DNA from: DASYYE01 sp035946955 | GTDB taxonomy: Bacteria > Actinomycetota > Actinomycetes > Streptosporangiales > Streptosporangiaceae | Assembly: GCA_035946955.1 (NCBI GenBank) | Contig: DASYYE010000049.1 | Location: forward strand, 1 to 29,821 | DNA: 29,821 bases | Reading direction: 5' to 3' | Part shown: positions 16,437 to 23,159 of the stretch, one piece after another | Position numbering within the stretch: the stretch's first letter is position 1 | Layout: every line of letters begins with the position of its first letter | Notes under the pieces: model-generated | Databases searched by the model: none | The model's input: only the letters and a program-made list of their open reading frames with translations | What the model was told of the DNA's origin: nothing | Translations under genes and position numbers: made by a program

Positions 16437-17026
16437 GCGGGCAGAGCCACCACCCCGCTCCTGTGTCGCCGGTGGAGCGGCGGGTCGCGGCGCTGGAGGC
16501 GCTGCTGACCGAGCGGGGGCTGGTGCCGGAGGGGTTCCTCGAGGAGGTCACCCGACGGTATGAGTCGGAGGTCGGCCCGATGAACGGGGCGAAGGTGGTG
16601 GCCCGGGCCTGGGCCGACCCACAGTACAAGCAGCGGCTGCTGGCCGACGGGACCGCCGCTATCGCCGAGCTTGGCTTCGGCGGGCCGGAGGGCCACCACA
16701 TGGTGGTCGTGGAGAACACCGACGCCGTCCACAACGTGATCGTGTGCACGCTGTGTTCGTGCTACCCCTGGCCGGTGCTGGGGTTGCCGCCGGGCTGGTA
16801 CAAGGATCCTCCGTACCGGGCACGGGTGGTCCGCGAGCCACGCGTAGTGCTGGCCGAGATGGGCTGCCCACTGCCCGGCGAGGTGGAGGTCCGGGTGTGG
16901 GATTCCTCCGCCGAGGTCCGCTACCTGGTCCTGCCCCAGCGTCCCCCCGGGACGGAGGGCATGACGGAGGAGCAACTGGCGGGGCTGGTCACCCGGGACT
17001 CGATGATTGGGGTGGCCCGTCTGTGA
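16433..17026 (+). CDS. nthA: Nitrile hydratase alpha subunit (cobalt type)
   Basis: 197 residues from GTG 16433. The metal-binding claw is VCTLCSC with Cys105, Cys108, Ser109 and Cys110; Thr between the first two Cys marks the non-corrin cobalt type (Ser in iron types). Cys108 and Cys110 are the residues oxidised to sulfinic and sulfenic acid in known enzymes. It continues with YPWPVLGLPPGWYK and YRARVVREPR, both strongly conserved. Length is normal. It overlaps the beta gene upstream and the activator downstream by four bases each. Confidence 0.96.
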   Translation: MSGQSHHPAPVSPVERRVAALEALLTERGLVPEGFLEEVTRRYESEVGPMNGAKVVARAWADPQYKQRLLADGTAAIAELGFGGPEGHHMVVVENTDAVHNVIVCTLCSCYPWPVLGLPPGWYKDPPYRARVVREPRVVLAEMGCPLPGEVEVRVWDSSAEVRYLVLPQRPPGTEGMTEEQLAGLVTRDSMIGVARL

Positions 17027-17268
17027 GCACACCGTTGACCCTGCTGGAGATGGGCCTCCCCCGCCGCAACGGTGAACTGGCCTTCGACGCGCCCTGGCAG
17101 TCCACGGTGTTCGCGCTCGCGGCCGCTGTCGTCGAGTACGCCTTCGGCGGCGACAGGGAACCATTCCGGCAGCAGCTCATCAAGGCCATTGCCGCCGACC
17201 CCAGCCGCCCCTACTGGGAGAGCTGGACTGCCGCGCTCGAAGCGCTGGTGCAGACCTTGCCCCAGTGA
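17023..17268 (+). CDS. Nitrile hydratase accessory/activator protein, short form
   Basis: 81 residues from GTG 17023, overlapping the alpha stop. It resembles the N-terminal helical domain of the beta subunit (NGELAFDAPWQSTVFALAAA, then YWESWTAALEALV), as known activators (NhhG/NhlE type) do. Those proteins swap subunits to load cobalt into the alpha chain. At 81 residues it is shorter than the usual 100-140 and lacks the charged C-terminal tail. It probably still interacts with alpha; whether it completes metal loading is unclear. Confidence 0.82.
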   Translation: MSTPLTLLEMGLPRRNGELAFDAPWQSTVFALAAAVVEYAFGGDREPFRQQLIKAIAADPSRPYWESWTAALEALVQTLPQ

Positions 17269-17273
17269 CCACC

Positions 17274-17302
17274 GCTGGAAGAAGCTTCCGAGCGCACTGA
17301 CC
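17274..17302 (+). repeat. Direct repeat, right copy, after the nitrile hydratase activator
   Basis: GCTGGAAGAAG-CTTCCGAG-C-GCACTGACC, the non-coding copy of the ThDP gene end at 15722-15751, six bases past the activator stop. Recombination between the copies would remove exactly the nitrile hydratase trio. Confidence 0.85.
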
Positions 17303-17407
17303 GGAGGCCACCGGCTCAGCCTGCCGAGTCCCCGGGAAGAGCGGGGTTCGGCGCAGCGAGCATCTCATGCCTGGCCCGGGCTTGACTTTGTGGTGCAAAG
17401 CAGCGGC

Positions 17408-18157
17408 TTACCACCCCGGGCCCGCCTCGATCACTGCCAGCACGTCAGCCTCGGTGGGCTCCAGGCCAAAGTCGGTGACCGCCCAGGTCAGGCCCGCCTG
17501 TTCCCATGGCCCGAGGTCGGTCTCCAGGGGGAGCTCAGTGACCAGGTCGAACGGGCCGTCCGGGCGCGCCTCCTGGACCATGGCGGCCAGTTCGGCGAGT
17601 GCCTCGGGGCCGGGCAGGTTGATGACGAACAGACCGTCCCAGCGCAGCGCCCGCCGCACCGGCCGCTGGTTCGGCCACTCCCCCGCCACCCACACCGGGG
17701 GCCGTGGCCGCTGTAGCGGGAGCGGCTCGAACTCCCCGGCCCAGTACCGGACCAGCGTCTCCAGGCCCTGGTCGAGCAGGTTCGCCCGCTCACGCGGGTC
17801 GACCACTTCGCCGTACGGCTCCAGTTCGTTGTTCCGTGAGCTGCCGAGCCCGGCCCCGAAGGTCAGCCGGCCCGAGCTGAGCCAGTCCAGCGTGACCGTC
17901 TCTCTGGCCACCTTGTGCACCCGGCGGCGCGACAGCGGAGTGACCAGCGCACCGATCCGCACCCGGGAGGTCGCACAGGCCACCGCGGCGAGCGAAACCC
18001 ACGGGTCGGCCACGCCCCGCACCGGCGCGCGGTAGTTGATGTGGTCCCAGACGAAGAAGCCGTCCCAGCCCTGCTCCTCGGCCCGGCCAGCCAGCCGGGC
18101 CAGCACACGCGGGTCGGCCAGCTCACCGAATGCCGCGACATCGATCGCTCGCTTCAC
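17408..18157 (-). CDS. LLM-class flavin/F420-dependent oxidoreductase
   Basis: 249 residues. Bacterial luciferase-like TIM barrel: LARLAGRAEEQGWDGFFVWD near the N-terminus, then RVRIGALVTPLSRRRVHKVA, LDWLSSGRLTFGAGLGSS and RPPVWVAGEWPNQRPVRRAL. These are standard for the F420- or FMN-linked actinobacterial members. It is shorter than most (280-340) but complete in motifs. Substrate unknown. It converges with the nitrile hydratase operon and is not part of it. Confidence 0.87.
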   Translation of the reverse strand: MKRAIDVAAFGELADPRVLARLAGRAEEQGWDGFFVWDHINYRAPVRGVADPWVSLAAVACATSRVRIGALVTPLSRRRVHKVARETVTLDWLSSGRLTFGAGLGSSRNNELEPYGEVVDPRERANLLDQGLETLVRYWAGEFEPLPLQRPRPPVWVAGEWPNQRPVRRALRWDGLFVINLPGPEALAELAAMVQEARPDGPFDLVTELPLETDLGPWEQAGLTWAVTDFGLEPTEADVLAVIEAGPGW

Positions 18158-18234
18158 CAGCCGATCCTAACTGCGCACGGCGAACGGGACGCTGACCATC
18201 CTGGGCCTGGAGCCGTACAACGAGCCGCAACGGG

Positions 18235-18480
18235 TCAGGTCCTGACCGTCCCGTCCCACCGCCATTCCGTCTGCCGCGGCAACTCGCCCAAGGCGGCGCG
18301 GCCGCAGCAGTACAGCAGCACATCGGCAGGGTCGCCGCTGGGAGCGTTCGGAAACAGCCGGGCGATCACCGGCGCGGCAAGCGCGGCCGGCGGTCGCCAC
18401 GAATCCGCGGGGTTCAGCCCGCGCACCACGTCGAAGGTGTGGACCAACGTCTCCACGACGGGTTGACCCGCGATTTTCTT
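18235..18480 (-). pseudogene. Maleylpyruvate isomerase/DinB-like (mycothiol-type) protein, C-terminal remnant
   Basis: Only the C-terminal third is visible: VETLVHTFDVVRGL, then PVIARLFPNAPSGDPADVLL, then YCCGRAALGELP and the typical ending WRWDGTVRT. This matches the tail of actinobacterial TIGR03086-like proteins of ~190-260 residues. The reading frame continues to 18564, but that part overlaps the YCII gene upstream region and does not match the family. It is probably a deletion remnant. Confidence 0.6.
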
Positions 18481-18567
18481 CTGGCAATAGTGTCGATCCG
18501 GGACGAGGCGTTCGTATAAGAGGTGAGGGGCGGCCGGAGGAGGCCGCCGCGACAAGGGAGTCATGGG

Positions 18568-18924
18568 ATGACCCGGTACCTGATCTCGTTCGATGACAGC
18601 GCGATGACCTTCTCCGAGGAGGACGGGCCTGATGTGGCCAAGGCCGTGCGCGAGGTGATCCAGGAGGCCGTGAACGCCGGTGTATGGGTATACGGCGCCG
18701 GGCTGGAAAGCCAGCGGGCGAGTGTCGTGGCCACCGACGGGACGGTCACCGACGGCCCGTACCCGGAGACCAAGGAGGTCATCGGCGGGTTCTGTGTCGT
18801 CGACGTGCCCTCACGCGAGGAGGCGCTGCAGTGGGCTGCCAAGACCGCCGCCGCCTGCCGCTGTGCGCAAGAGGTCCGGGAGCTCCTGCCCGACCCGCCC
18901 GACATCACCGCGATCCTCGGCTAG
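18568..18924 (+). CDS. YCII-related / DGPF domain protein
   Basis: 118 residues; AGGGAG lies eight bases before ATG 18568. The motif TDGPYPETKEVIGGF (about 66-80) defines the DGPF/YciI-like family, and VPSREEALQWAAK follows as usual. It has a ferredoxin-like dimeric alpha/beta-barrel fold. Family members are often encoded beside ECF sigma factors, but none is seen here. The precise role is unknown. Confidence 0.88.
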   Translation: MTRYLISFDDSAMTFSEEDGPDVAKAVREVIQEAVNAGVWVYGAGLESQRASVVATDGTVTDGPYPETKEVIGGFCVVDVPSREEALQWAAKTAAACRCAQEVRELLPDPPDITAILG

Positions 18925-18959
18925 GTGAGTAGTACCCAGCGGGTCTGCGGCAGCCGAGG
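18915..18959. terminator. Possible bidirectional terminator between convergent genes
   Basis: CCTCGGCT (18915-18922) and AGCCGAGG (18952-18959) are perfect complements, but the loop is 29 bases and no U-tract follows. The location between two convergent stops is right; the structure is weak. Confidence 0.3.
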
Positions 18960-18984
18960 GTCTGTGCAGCCGGGTGTCTCTGAC

Positions 18985-19434
18985 TCAGCGCTGTAGCCCG
19001 TCCCATGACCACCGCGGGATGCTCAAGCCGTCGGGGACGTCGTCTGCGGACTCGTGGTAGCGCGACATTGTCGTCGTGGTGGCCCAGGCGAAGTAGTCGT
19101 GCAACACCTGCCGGACAGGTTCCGCCGCGTTCAGCCCCACATCATCCAGGGCCTGGTCGAAGCAGGCGATCGCCCGGCGGTCCATCTCCTCGTGCGGGCC
19201 ATTGCCGCTGTGGAGCCGCACGACATGCGTCTCGTCTCCGTAGGTACCGGAGTAGGTGGTGGGCCCGCCCAGGGCTTCGGCCCAGTACGCCGCCAGCCGT
19301 TCGGTGTGCTGAGGATGGAACCCATGGCTGAACGCGTGGCTGACTATTTCATCGGCCATCACCCGCTGATGCCACGCCTCAGCCAGACGGAGCAGGCCCT
19401 CCCTGCCGCCAGCGGCCTCATACACGCTCTGCAT
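18985..19434 (-). CDS. Truncated hemoglobin (group II-like globin)
   Basis: 149 residues from ATG 19434; the frame extends 15 residues upstream but MQSVYEAAGG is the usual start for the family. AAGGREGLLRLAEAWHQRVM, then HPQHTERLAAYWAEALGGP, then a His in THVVRLHSGNG (candidate proximal haem ligand) fit the 2-on-2 globin fold. WATTTTMSRYHESADDVPDG near the end is found in actinobacterial relatives. It probably binds haem and handles O2, NO or peroxide. Confidence 0.82.
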   Translation of the reverse strand: MQSVYEAAGGREGLLRLAEAWHQRVMADEIVSHAFSHGFHPQHTERLAAYWAEALGGPTTYSGTYGDETHVVRLHSGNGPHEEMDRRAIACFDQALDDVGLNAAEPVRQVLHDYFAWATTTTMSRYHESADDVPDGLSIPRWSWDGLQR

Positions 19435-19552
19435 GCCCCAAGGATGCCAGCGCCCGGCGCGAAGACCATGGACCGACATTCACCGGGCATCGTCTAGGCC
19501 GAGCCGTTCCGGCGCCAGGCCGGCGACGTGGGCCGGATGGGATAGTGAGTTT

Positions 19553-20014
19553 GTGAGCCCTCAGATCGCCACCAGCACCGTGGTCTCAAAAGATGAGCTG
19601 CTCGACTTCGTCCGGCCCCGTCACCACGCGATCGTCATCACGCAACGCTCTGATGGCAGCCCGCAGGCCTCGCCCGTGACATGTGGCATCGACCAGGCTG
19701 GACGTATCGTCGTCGCCACCTACCCCTCCCGCGCGAAGACCCGCAACGCCCGCCGGAACCCTGGTGTCAGCGTCGTCGTCCTCTCCGACGACTTCGGCGG
19801 CCCATGGGTGCAGATCGACGGCGACGCCGAGGTCATCGACGTGCCAGAGGCGGTGGAGCCACTGGTCTCCTACTACCAGGCGATCGCAGGCGAACACCCA
19901 GACTGGGCCGAGTACCGGGCAGCCATGCTGCGCCAGGGCAAGTCGCTGCTGCGCATCACGCCCCGGCGCTGGGGCCCCGTCGCCACCGGGGGCTTCCCAC
20001 CCGAACTGGCCTGA
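19553..20014 (+). CDS. PPOX-class F420-dependent oxidoreductase
   Basis: 153 residues from GTG 19553. Split beta-barrel of the pyridoxamine-phosphate-oxidase-like superfamily: HHAIVITQRSDGSPQASPVT, RIVVATYPSRAKTRNARRNP and SVVVLSDDFGGPWVQIDGDA. Actinobacterial members of this type usually bind F420 and reduce quinones, biliverdin or xenobiotics. No strong ribosome site is visible. Convergent with the repeat protein gene. Confidence 0.85.
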   Translation: MSPQIATSTVVSKDELLDFVRPRHHAIVITQRSDGSPQASPVTCGIDQAGRIVVATYPSRAKTRNARRNPGVSVVVLSDDFGGPWVQIDGDAEVIDVPEAVEPLVSYYQAIAGEHPDWAEYRAAMLRQGKSLLRITPRRWGPVATGGFPPELA

Positions 20015-20032
20015 CTCCAAGAGCGCGCGTGG

Positions 20033-20063
20033 GCACCTGCCGACGTGAGTGGCCGGCAGGTGC
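20033..20063. terminator. Bidirectional terminator hairpin
   Basis: GCACCTGCCG (20033-20042) pairs perfectly with CGGCAGGTGC (20054-20063) across an 11-base loop. It sits between the convergent stops at 20014 and 20086. No U-run, as is common in actinomycetes. Confidence 0.7.
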
Positions 20064-20085
20064 ATCGGGCCGGGGCCGGGCGCCG

Positions 20086-21180
20086 TCAGGAACCGCCGTG
20101 GTAGGCGATGCCGTCTATCTCGAAGACGTCGCCTGCGGAGTGGCCCGGTGGCAGGCCAAAGGCGTACATCGTGCCGTCCGGGTTGATCTGCAGGTAGGCG
20201 GTCGGCGCGTTGTCATAGTTCGCGATGAGGTAGAGGGTGTGTGTCGGCCAGAGGGCCTGCGGGAGCACGGCGAACTCCGGGCTGGTGCCGGTGGTGTAGA
20301 GGGACCCGAACAGGTGCACCACGCCGTTGCTGACGTACCAGGATGGCGCGGTGGCCGCATAGGTCTGCGGTGGCGTCCAGCTGTTCAGCGGGGTCAGTTG
20401 CTGGGCGTTGACTGCGGCCGAGGGGAACGAGATGCCGGCCAGTGAGGTGAACTGCGCCGTACTGCCGCCCTCGGCCCACATCTCGCCGTCCGGGTAGATG
20501 AACAGCGTGCCGGCCGCGCCGAAGTAGCTGTACACCTTGATAGTCATGGCGTCAGCCGGGCGGGCGCCCTGGGGGAGCACCGCGAACGGCCCCCAGTCGC
20601 TGGTGCTGTGGAACAGGGAGCCGGACAGGTACACCGTCCCGTAACTGTAGGAGAAGGACGGATCTCCGGTGCCGTAGGCACCCTGGGACGACTGCCAGCC
20701 GTTGTCCAGAATCAGCGGGGTCGCGGCGTCCGCCTGGAGAAACGAGATGCCCGCCAGTGAGGTATAGCTGCTGGCGGCACCGTTGTAGGCGAACATGACG
20801 CCGTCAGGTTCGATCCGGATGGTCCCGTTGGCGCCGTTGAAGGTGTAGGTGTCGAGGTACAAGGGGCGGGTGGGCCAGGCCTCCTGGGGGAGCACCGCGA
20901 ATTCTGTACTGCCATTGACGGGCTGGCTCATGGACCCGGACAGGTACACCGTCCCGCTGCTGACGCAGTAGGACGGATCCCCGCTGTTGTACTGGCTCTG
21001 GTCCGACCGCCAGCCATTGATCAGGTTCAGTGTCTGCCACTGGCAGCCGGGCGTGACGCCCGCGCTGGCCGGCTGGGCGATGACGCCGGCGCCGATCACC
21101 AGCGTCAGCGCCGCGAGCCCCAGGACAGGCGCTGCGGCGCGGCTGCCGCGCCGGAAAAGGTTGGTAAGTCTCGGCATCAT
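20086..21180 (-). CDS. Secreted protein of three ~97-residue repeats, unknown function
   Basis: 364 residues; AAGGAG lies six bases before the ATG at 21180. A signal peptide with a twin-Arg-poor basic start and cleavage after ASA (residue 40) directs export. The mature chain is three repeats (about 51-147, 156-252, 263-359). Shared elements are NGW/NSW, TGDPSY-like, GTVYLSGSL, FAVLPQ, a Gly-Thr strand ending in PDG-M, and TSLAGISF. The pattern is beta-rich, with Tyr, Ser and Gly, and few charges. It resembles phage-tail or surface adhesin-like beta repeats, but I recognise no family. Single transcription unit. Confidence 0.8.
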   Translation of the reverse strand: MMPRLTNLFRRGSRAAAPVLGLAALTLVIGAGVIAQPASAGVTPGCQWQTLNLINGWRSDQSQYNSGDPSYCVSSGTVYLSGSMSQPVNGSTEFAVLPQEAWPTRPLYLDTYTFNGANGTIRIEPDGVMFAYNGAASSYTSLAGISFLQADAATPLILDNGWQSSQGAYGTGDPSFSYSYGTVYLSGSLFHSTSDWGPFAVLPQGARPADAMTIKVYSYFGAAGTLFIYPDGEMWAEGGSTAQFTSLAGISFPSAAVNAQQLTPLNSWTPPQTYAATAPSWYVSNGVVHLFGSLYTTGTSPEFAVLPQALWPTHTLYLIANYDNAPTAYLQINPDGTMYAFGLPPGHSAGDVFEIDGIAYHGGS

Positions 21181-21402
21181 GGTCTGCTCCTTAGGTGAAT
21201 GCCGCCGGCAGGCCGCTCATGCATCGCGGTGACCTGCGCGGGTTGAGAGCAAGCCAAGCGGACCCCCACCAGGCCACGCCTGAGTAACCAGTGCTCAAAT
21301 CTGCACGGCCCGCCCAGGGCCGGCCATGAGTAACGGGCGCCACCAGCCAAACGATCCCTGACCGCCCACGACCACTGACCACCTAAGGAATCACTCATCT
21401 AG
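21181..21402. promoter_or_regulatory. Divergent intergenic region, upstream of secreted repeat protein
   Basis: This is the stretch before the minus-strand repeat protein, containing its ribosome site (AGGAG near 21187-21193). I see no tRNA or clear sigma promoter; small ORFs here lack family features. Confidence 0.3.
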
Positions 21403-21459
21403 TCTGCTGCGAGCCTAGGGATCTGCTGCGAGCCCAGGGGTCTGCTGCGAGCGAAAACC
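21403..21459 (+). promoter_or_regulatory. Three 19-bp tandem repeats, candidate operator of the PopR-like regulator
   Basis: TCTGCTGCGAGC occurs at 21403-21414, 21422-21433 and 21441-21452, a period of exactly 19 bases; the first two units agree across nearly the whole period (TCTGCTGCGAGCCTAGGGA and TCTGCTGCGAGCCCAGGGG). The array ends about 35 bases before the -10 box of the XRE gene. TCTGC is also the core of the half-site I recall for Streptomyces PopR. Autoregulation is therefore plausible but inferred. Confidence 0.75.
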
Positions 21460-21484
21460 GGGGCTGGCGGCGGCTGCCCGTTCG

Positions 21485-21490
21485 TACGCT
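21485..21490 (+). promoter_or_regulatory. Possible -10 box for leaderless popR-like transcript
   Basis: TACGCT ends six bases before the ATG at 21496, and no Shine-Dalgarno sequence is present. This spacing is typical of leaderless actinobacterial genes, where transcription starts at the start codon. Confidence 0.5.
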
Positions 21491-21495
21491 GGACT

Positions 21496-21876
21496 ATGGC
21501 CGAGCGCGCGAATGTGTTTCCACTGCGGCGGGAGGCGCCGTCGGCATCACAGCCTCAGCAGCCGCAGTCCCAGGAACCATGGCCTGCCGAACCGCTGTGG
21601 CGGGAGGTGCTGGGTCAGCGTCTTCGGACGCTTCGCCTCGATCAGCGCGAAACACTCTCGGAGACGGCCGGCCGGGCTGGGATCTCGCCCCAGTACCTGT
21701 CCGAGATCGAGCGCGGCCGCAAGGACCCGTCGAGTGAGATGATCGCGGCGCTCGCGGGAGCGCTGGGGACCACGCTGACCGGGCTGACAGAGCAGGTGGC
21801 CGGGGAGATGCGCCGCCAGCGGGGTGTCACCGCCTCCGGCGCGTCCGGCCCGGTCATGCTCGCCCTTGCGGCGTGA
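21496..21876 (+). CDS. PopR/ClgR-like XRE-family regulator of clpP genes
   Basis: 126 residues. LWREVLGQRLRTLRLDQRET, SETAGRAGISPQYLSEIERG and KDPSSEMIAALAGALG form an XRE helix-turn-helix very like ClgR/PopR, the activators of clp genes in actinomycetes. It ends in MLALAA, similar to the ssrA tag end, as expected for a regulator turned over by ClpP. From memory, Streptomyces PopR is encoded next to clpP3-clpP4, activates them, and is degraded by ClpP1P2 through its terminal Ala residues. Here the gene is convergent with the clpP pair and the coding ends overlap by 23 bases. The symbol is withheld because orthology was not tested. Confidence 0.85.
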   Translation: MAERANVFPLRREAPSASQPQQPQSQEPWPAEPLWREVLGQRLRTLRLDQRETLSETAGRAGISPQYLSEIERGRKDPSSEMIAALAGALGTTLTGLTEQVAGEMRRQRGVTASGASGPVMLALAA

Positions 21877-22510
21877 GACGCTCGGGACCAGCAGCGGCGG
21901 CACCGGGCGCACTTCCGTTGGTCTCCCGCCGTCCTATGACCTCGTCGACGATCCCGTACTCCAGCGCCGCCTGTGCGGTGAGAACCCGGTCCCGGTCTGT
22001 GTCGGTCCGCAGTGCCTGCACGGACTGGCCGGTGTGCACCGACAGGATCGCTTCGATCTCGGCACGCATGCGCACGACCTCGTCCGCTTGCAGGATCAGG
22101 TCCGGAATCGGCCCTTGGCCGCGCGCCGCTGGCTGATGCAGCACCACCCGCGCGTGTGGCAGCACCGCCCGCCGGCCGGATGCCCCGGCCGCAAGCAGGA
22201 CGGCACCCACACCGATCGCCTGGCCCACACAGGTGGTCGCAACTGACGCCTGGATGTACTGCATGGTGTCGTACACCGCGAGCATCGAGGGCAGGTCGCC
22301 ACCGTCGCAGTTGATGTACAAGTTGATCTCCTGCTCGGGGCTCTCCGCCTCCAGGTGCAGCAGTTGGGCGATGAGCGTGTTGGCGACGCCAGGGTCGATC
22401 GCGGTGCCCAGGTAGACGATGCGTTCGGTGAGCAGATGAGAGTAGACATCCATGATCCGCTCGCCGCGGGGATGCTGGGCGATGACGTTCGGGATCGTGT
22501 AGCTGCTCAT
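21854..22510 (-). CDS. ClpP-like subunit lacking the catalytic serine
   Basis: 218 residues, start overlapping the upstream clpP stop (ATGA). The ClpP fold is clear: ERIVYLGTAID, INLYINCDGGDLPSMLAVYD, LPHARVVLHQP and EYGIVDEVIG. The nucleophile region reads GQAIGVGAVLLAAG, where active ClpP has GQAaSmGA, so Gly100 (codon GGT) replaces Ser. His125 and Asp174 remain. The oxyanion SPGG motif is changed to CDGG. It is therefore predicted to be proteolytically inactive, like the ClpR subunits of cyanobacteria and plastids, and would assemble with the intact partner encoded just upstream. It also has a Gly/Ala/Pro-rich tail of ~22 residues. Confidence 0.9.
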   Translation of the reverse strand: MSSYTIPNVIAQHPRGERIMDVYSHLLTERIVYLGTAIDPGVANTLIAQLLHLEAESPEQEINLYINCDGGDLPSMLAVYDTMQYIQASVATTCVGQAIGVGAVLLAAGASGRRAVLPHARVVLHQPAARGQGPIPDLILQADEVVRMRAEIEAILSVHTGQSVQALRTDTDRDRVLTAQAALEYGIVDEVIGRRETNGSAPGAAAAGPERLTPQGRA

Positions 22511-23118
22511 GAACTCTTCAGTCCTATCGGGCGCTTTTTCGTCGGCATGACCTGACTGAACGAACTGACGATCTCGTCGATGAAGCCGTAGTCCCTGGCC
22601 TCGGCCGCCGTGTACCAGTGGTCATGCAGCGAGTCACCGAAGATGCGCTCGACCGGCTGGCCGGTGTCCTCAGCGATGAGGCCGAGCACGGTATCGACTG
22701 TGTGCCGCAGGTCATCGGCTTGCACTTCGATGTCGACAGCGCTGCCGCCGATACCGGCCGAGCCGCGGTGCATGAGAATGCGTGCGTGCGGCAATGCGAA
22801 CCGCTTGCCCTTGGCACCGGCCGAGAGCAGGAACTGCCCGGCGCTGCAAGCCAGCCCCAGTGCCAGGGTCGAGACGTCGCACGGCACGAGCCGCATGACA
22901 TCGCGGATGGCGAGCATGGACGGCACGGACCCGCCAGGTGAGTGGATCCACAGGGCGATGCCAGTGCCGGGGTCCTCTGCCGCGAGCGAGAGCAGCTGCG
23001 ATGCGAGCAGCGTCCCGTTGTCGTCATCGAGCACTCCGTCCAGCACGACTATCCGCTGAAGGAGTAGCTGCTCCCGCACGCGCTCGCTGAACGCCGGGGG
23101 TCTCTCGTCTTGAGCCAT
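22507..23118 (-). CDS. clpP: ATP-dependent Clp protease proteolytic subunit (active)
   Basis: 203 residues from ATG 23118; a GTG two codons earlier is possible, and the ribosome site is weak. The catalytic triad is complete: Ser92 in GLACSAGQFLL, His117 in RILMHR and Asp166 in LHDHWYTA. IHSPGGSVPSMLAI is the usual strand/oxyanion region. ClpP forms double heptamers that degrade substrates fed by ClpX or ClpC. It is the first gene of a two-gene operon with the inactive subunit, and probably corresponds to a secondary, conditionally expressed pair such as clpP3-clpP4 rather than clpP1-clpP2. Confidence 0.93.
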   Translation of the reverse strand: MAQDERPPAFSERVREQLLLQRIVVLDGVLDDDNGTLLASQLLSLAAEDPGTGIALWIHSPGGSVPSMLAIRDVMRLVPCDVSTLALGLACSAGQFLLSAGAKGKRFALPHARILMHRGSAGIGGSAVDIEVQADDLRHTVDTVLGLIAEDTGQPVERIFGDSLHDHWYTAAEARDYGFIDEIVSSFSQVMPTKKRPIGLKSS

Positions 23119-23159
23119 GCCCACAGCCTGCGATAAGGCCGCCGCGAATGGCAGTACCT

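Noticed and set aside
17300..17400. tRNA gene near GGGTTCG
   Set aside because: A T-loop-like string alone; no acceptor stem, anticodon arm or D-loop could be aligned.
17373..17422. GGCCCGGG/CCCGGGCC as a terminator after the nitrile hydratase operon
   Set aside because: Arms are self-complementary CCCGGG palindromes with a 34-base gap and overlap the LLM gene stop; not convincing as a hairpin.
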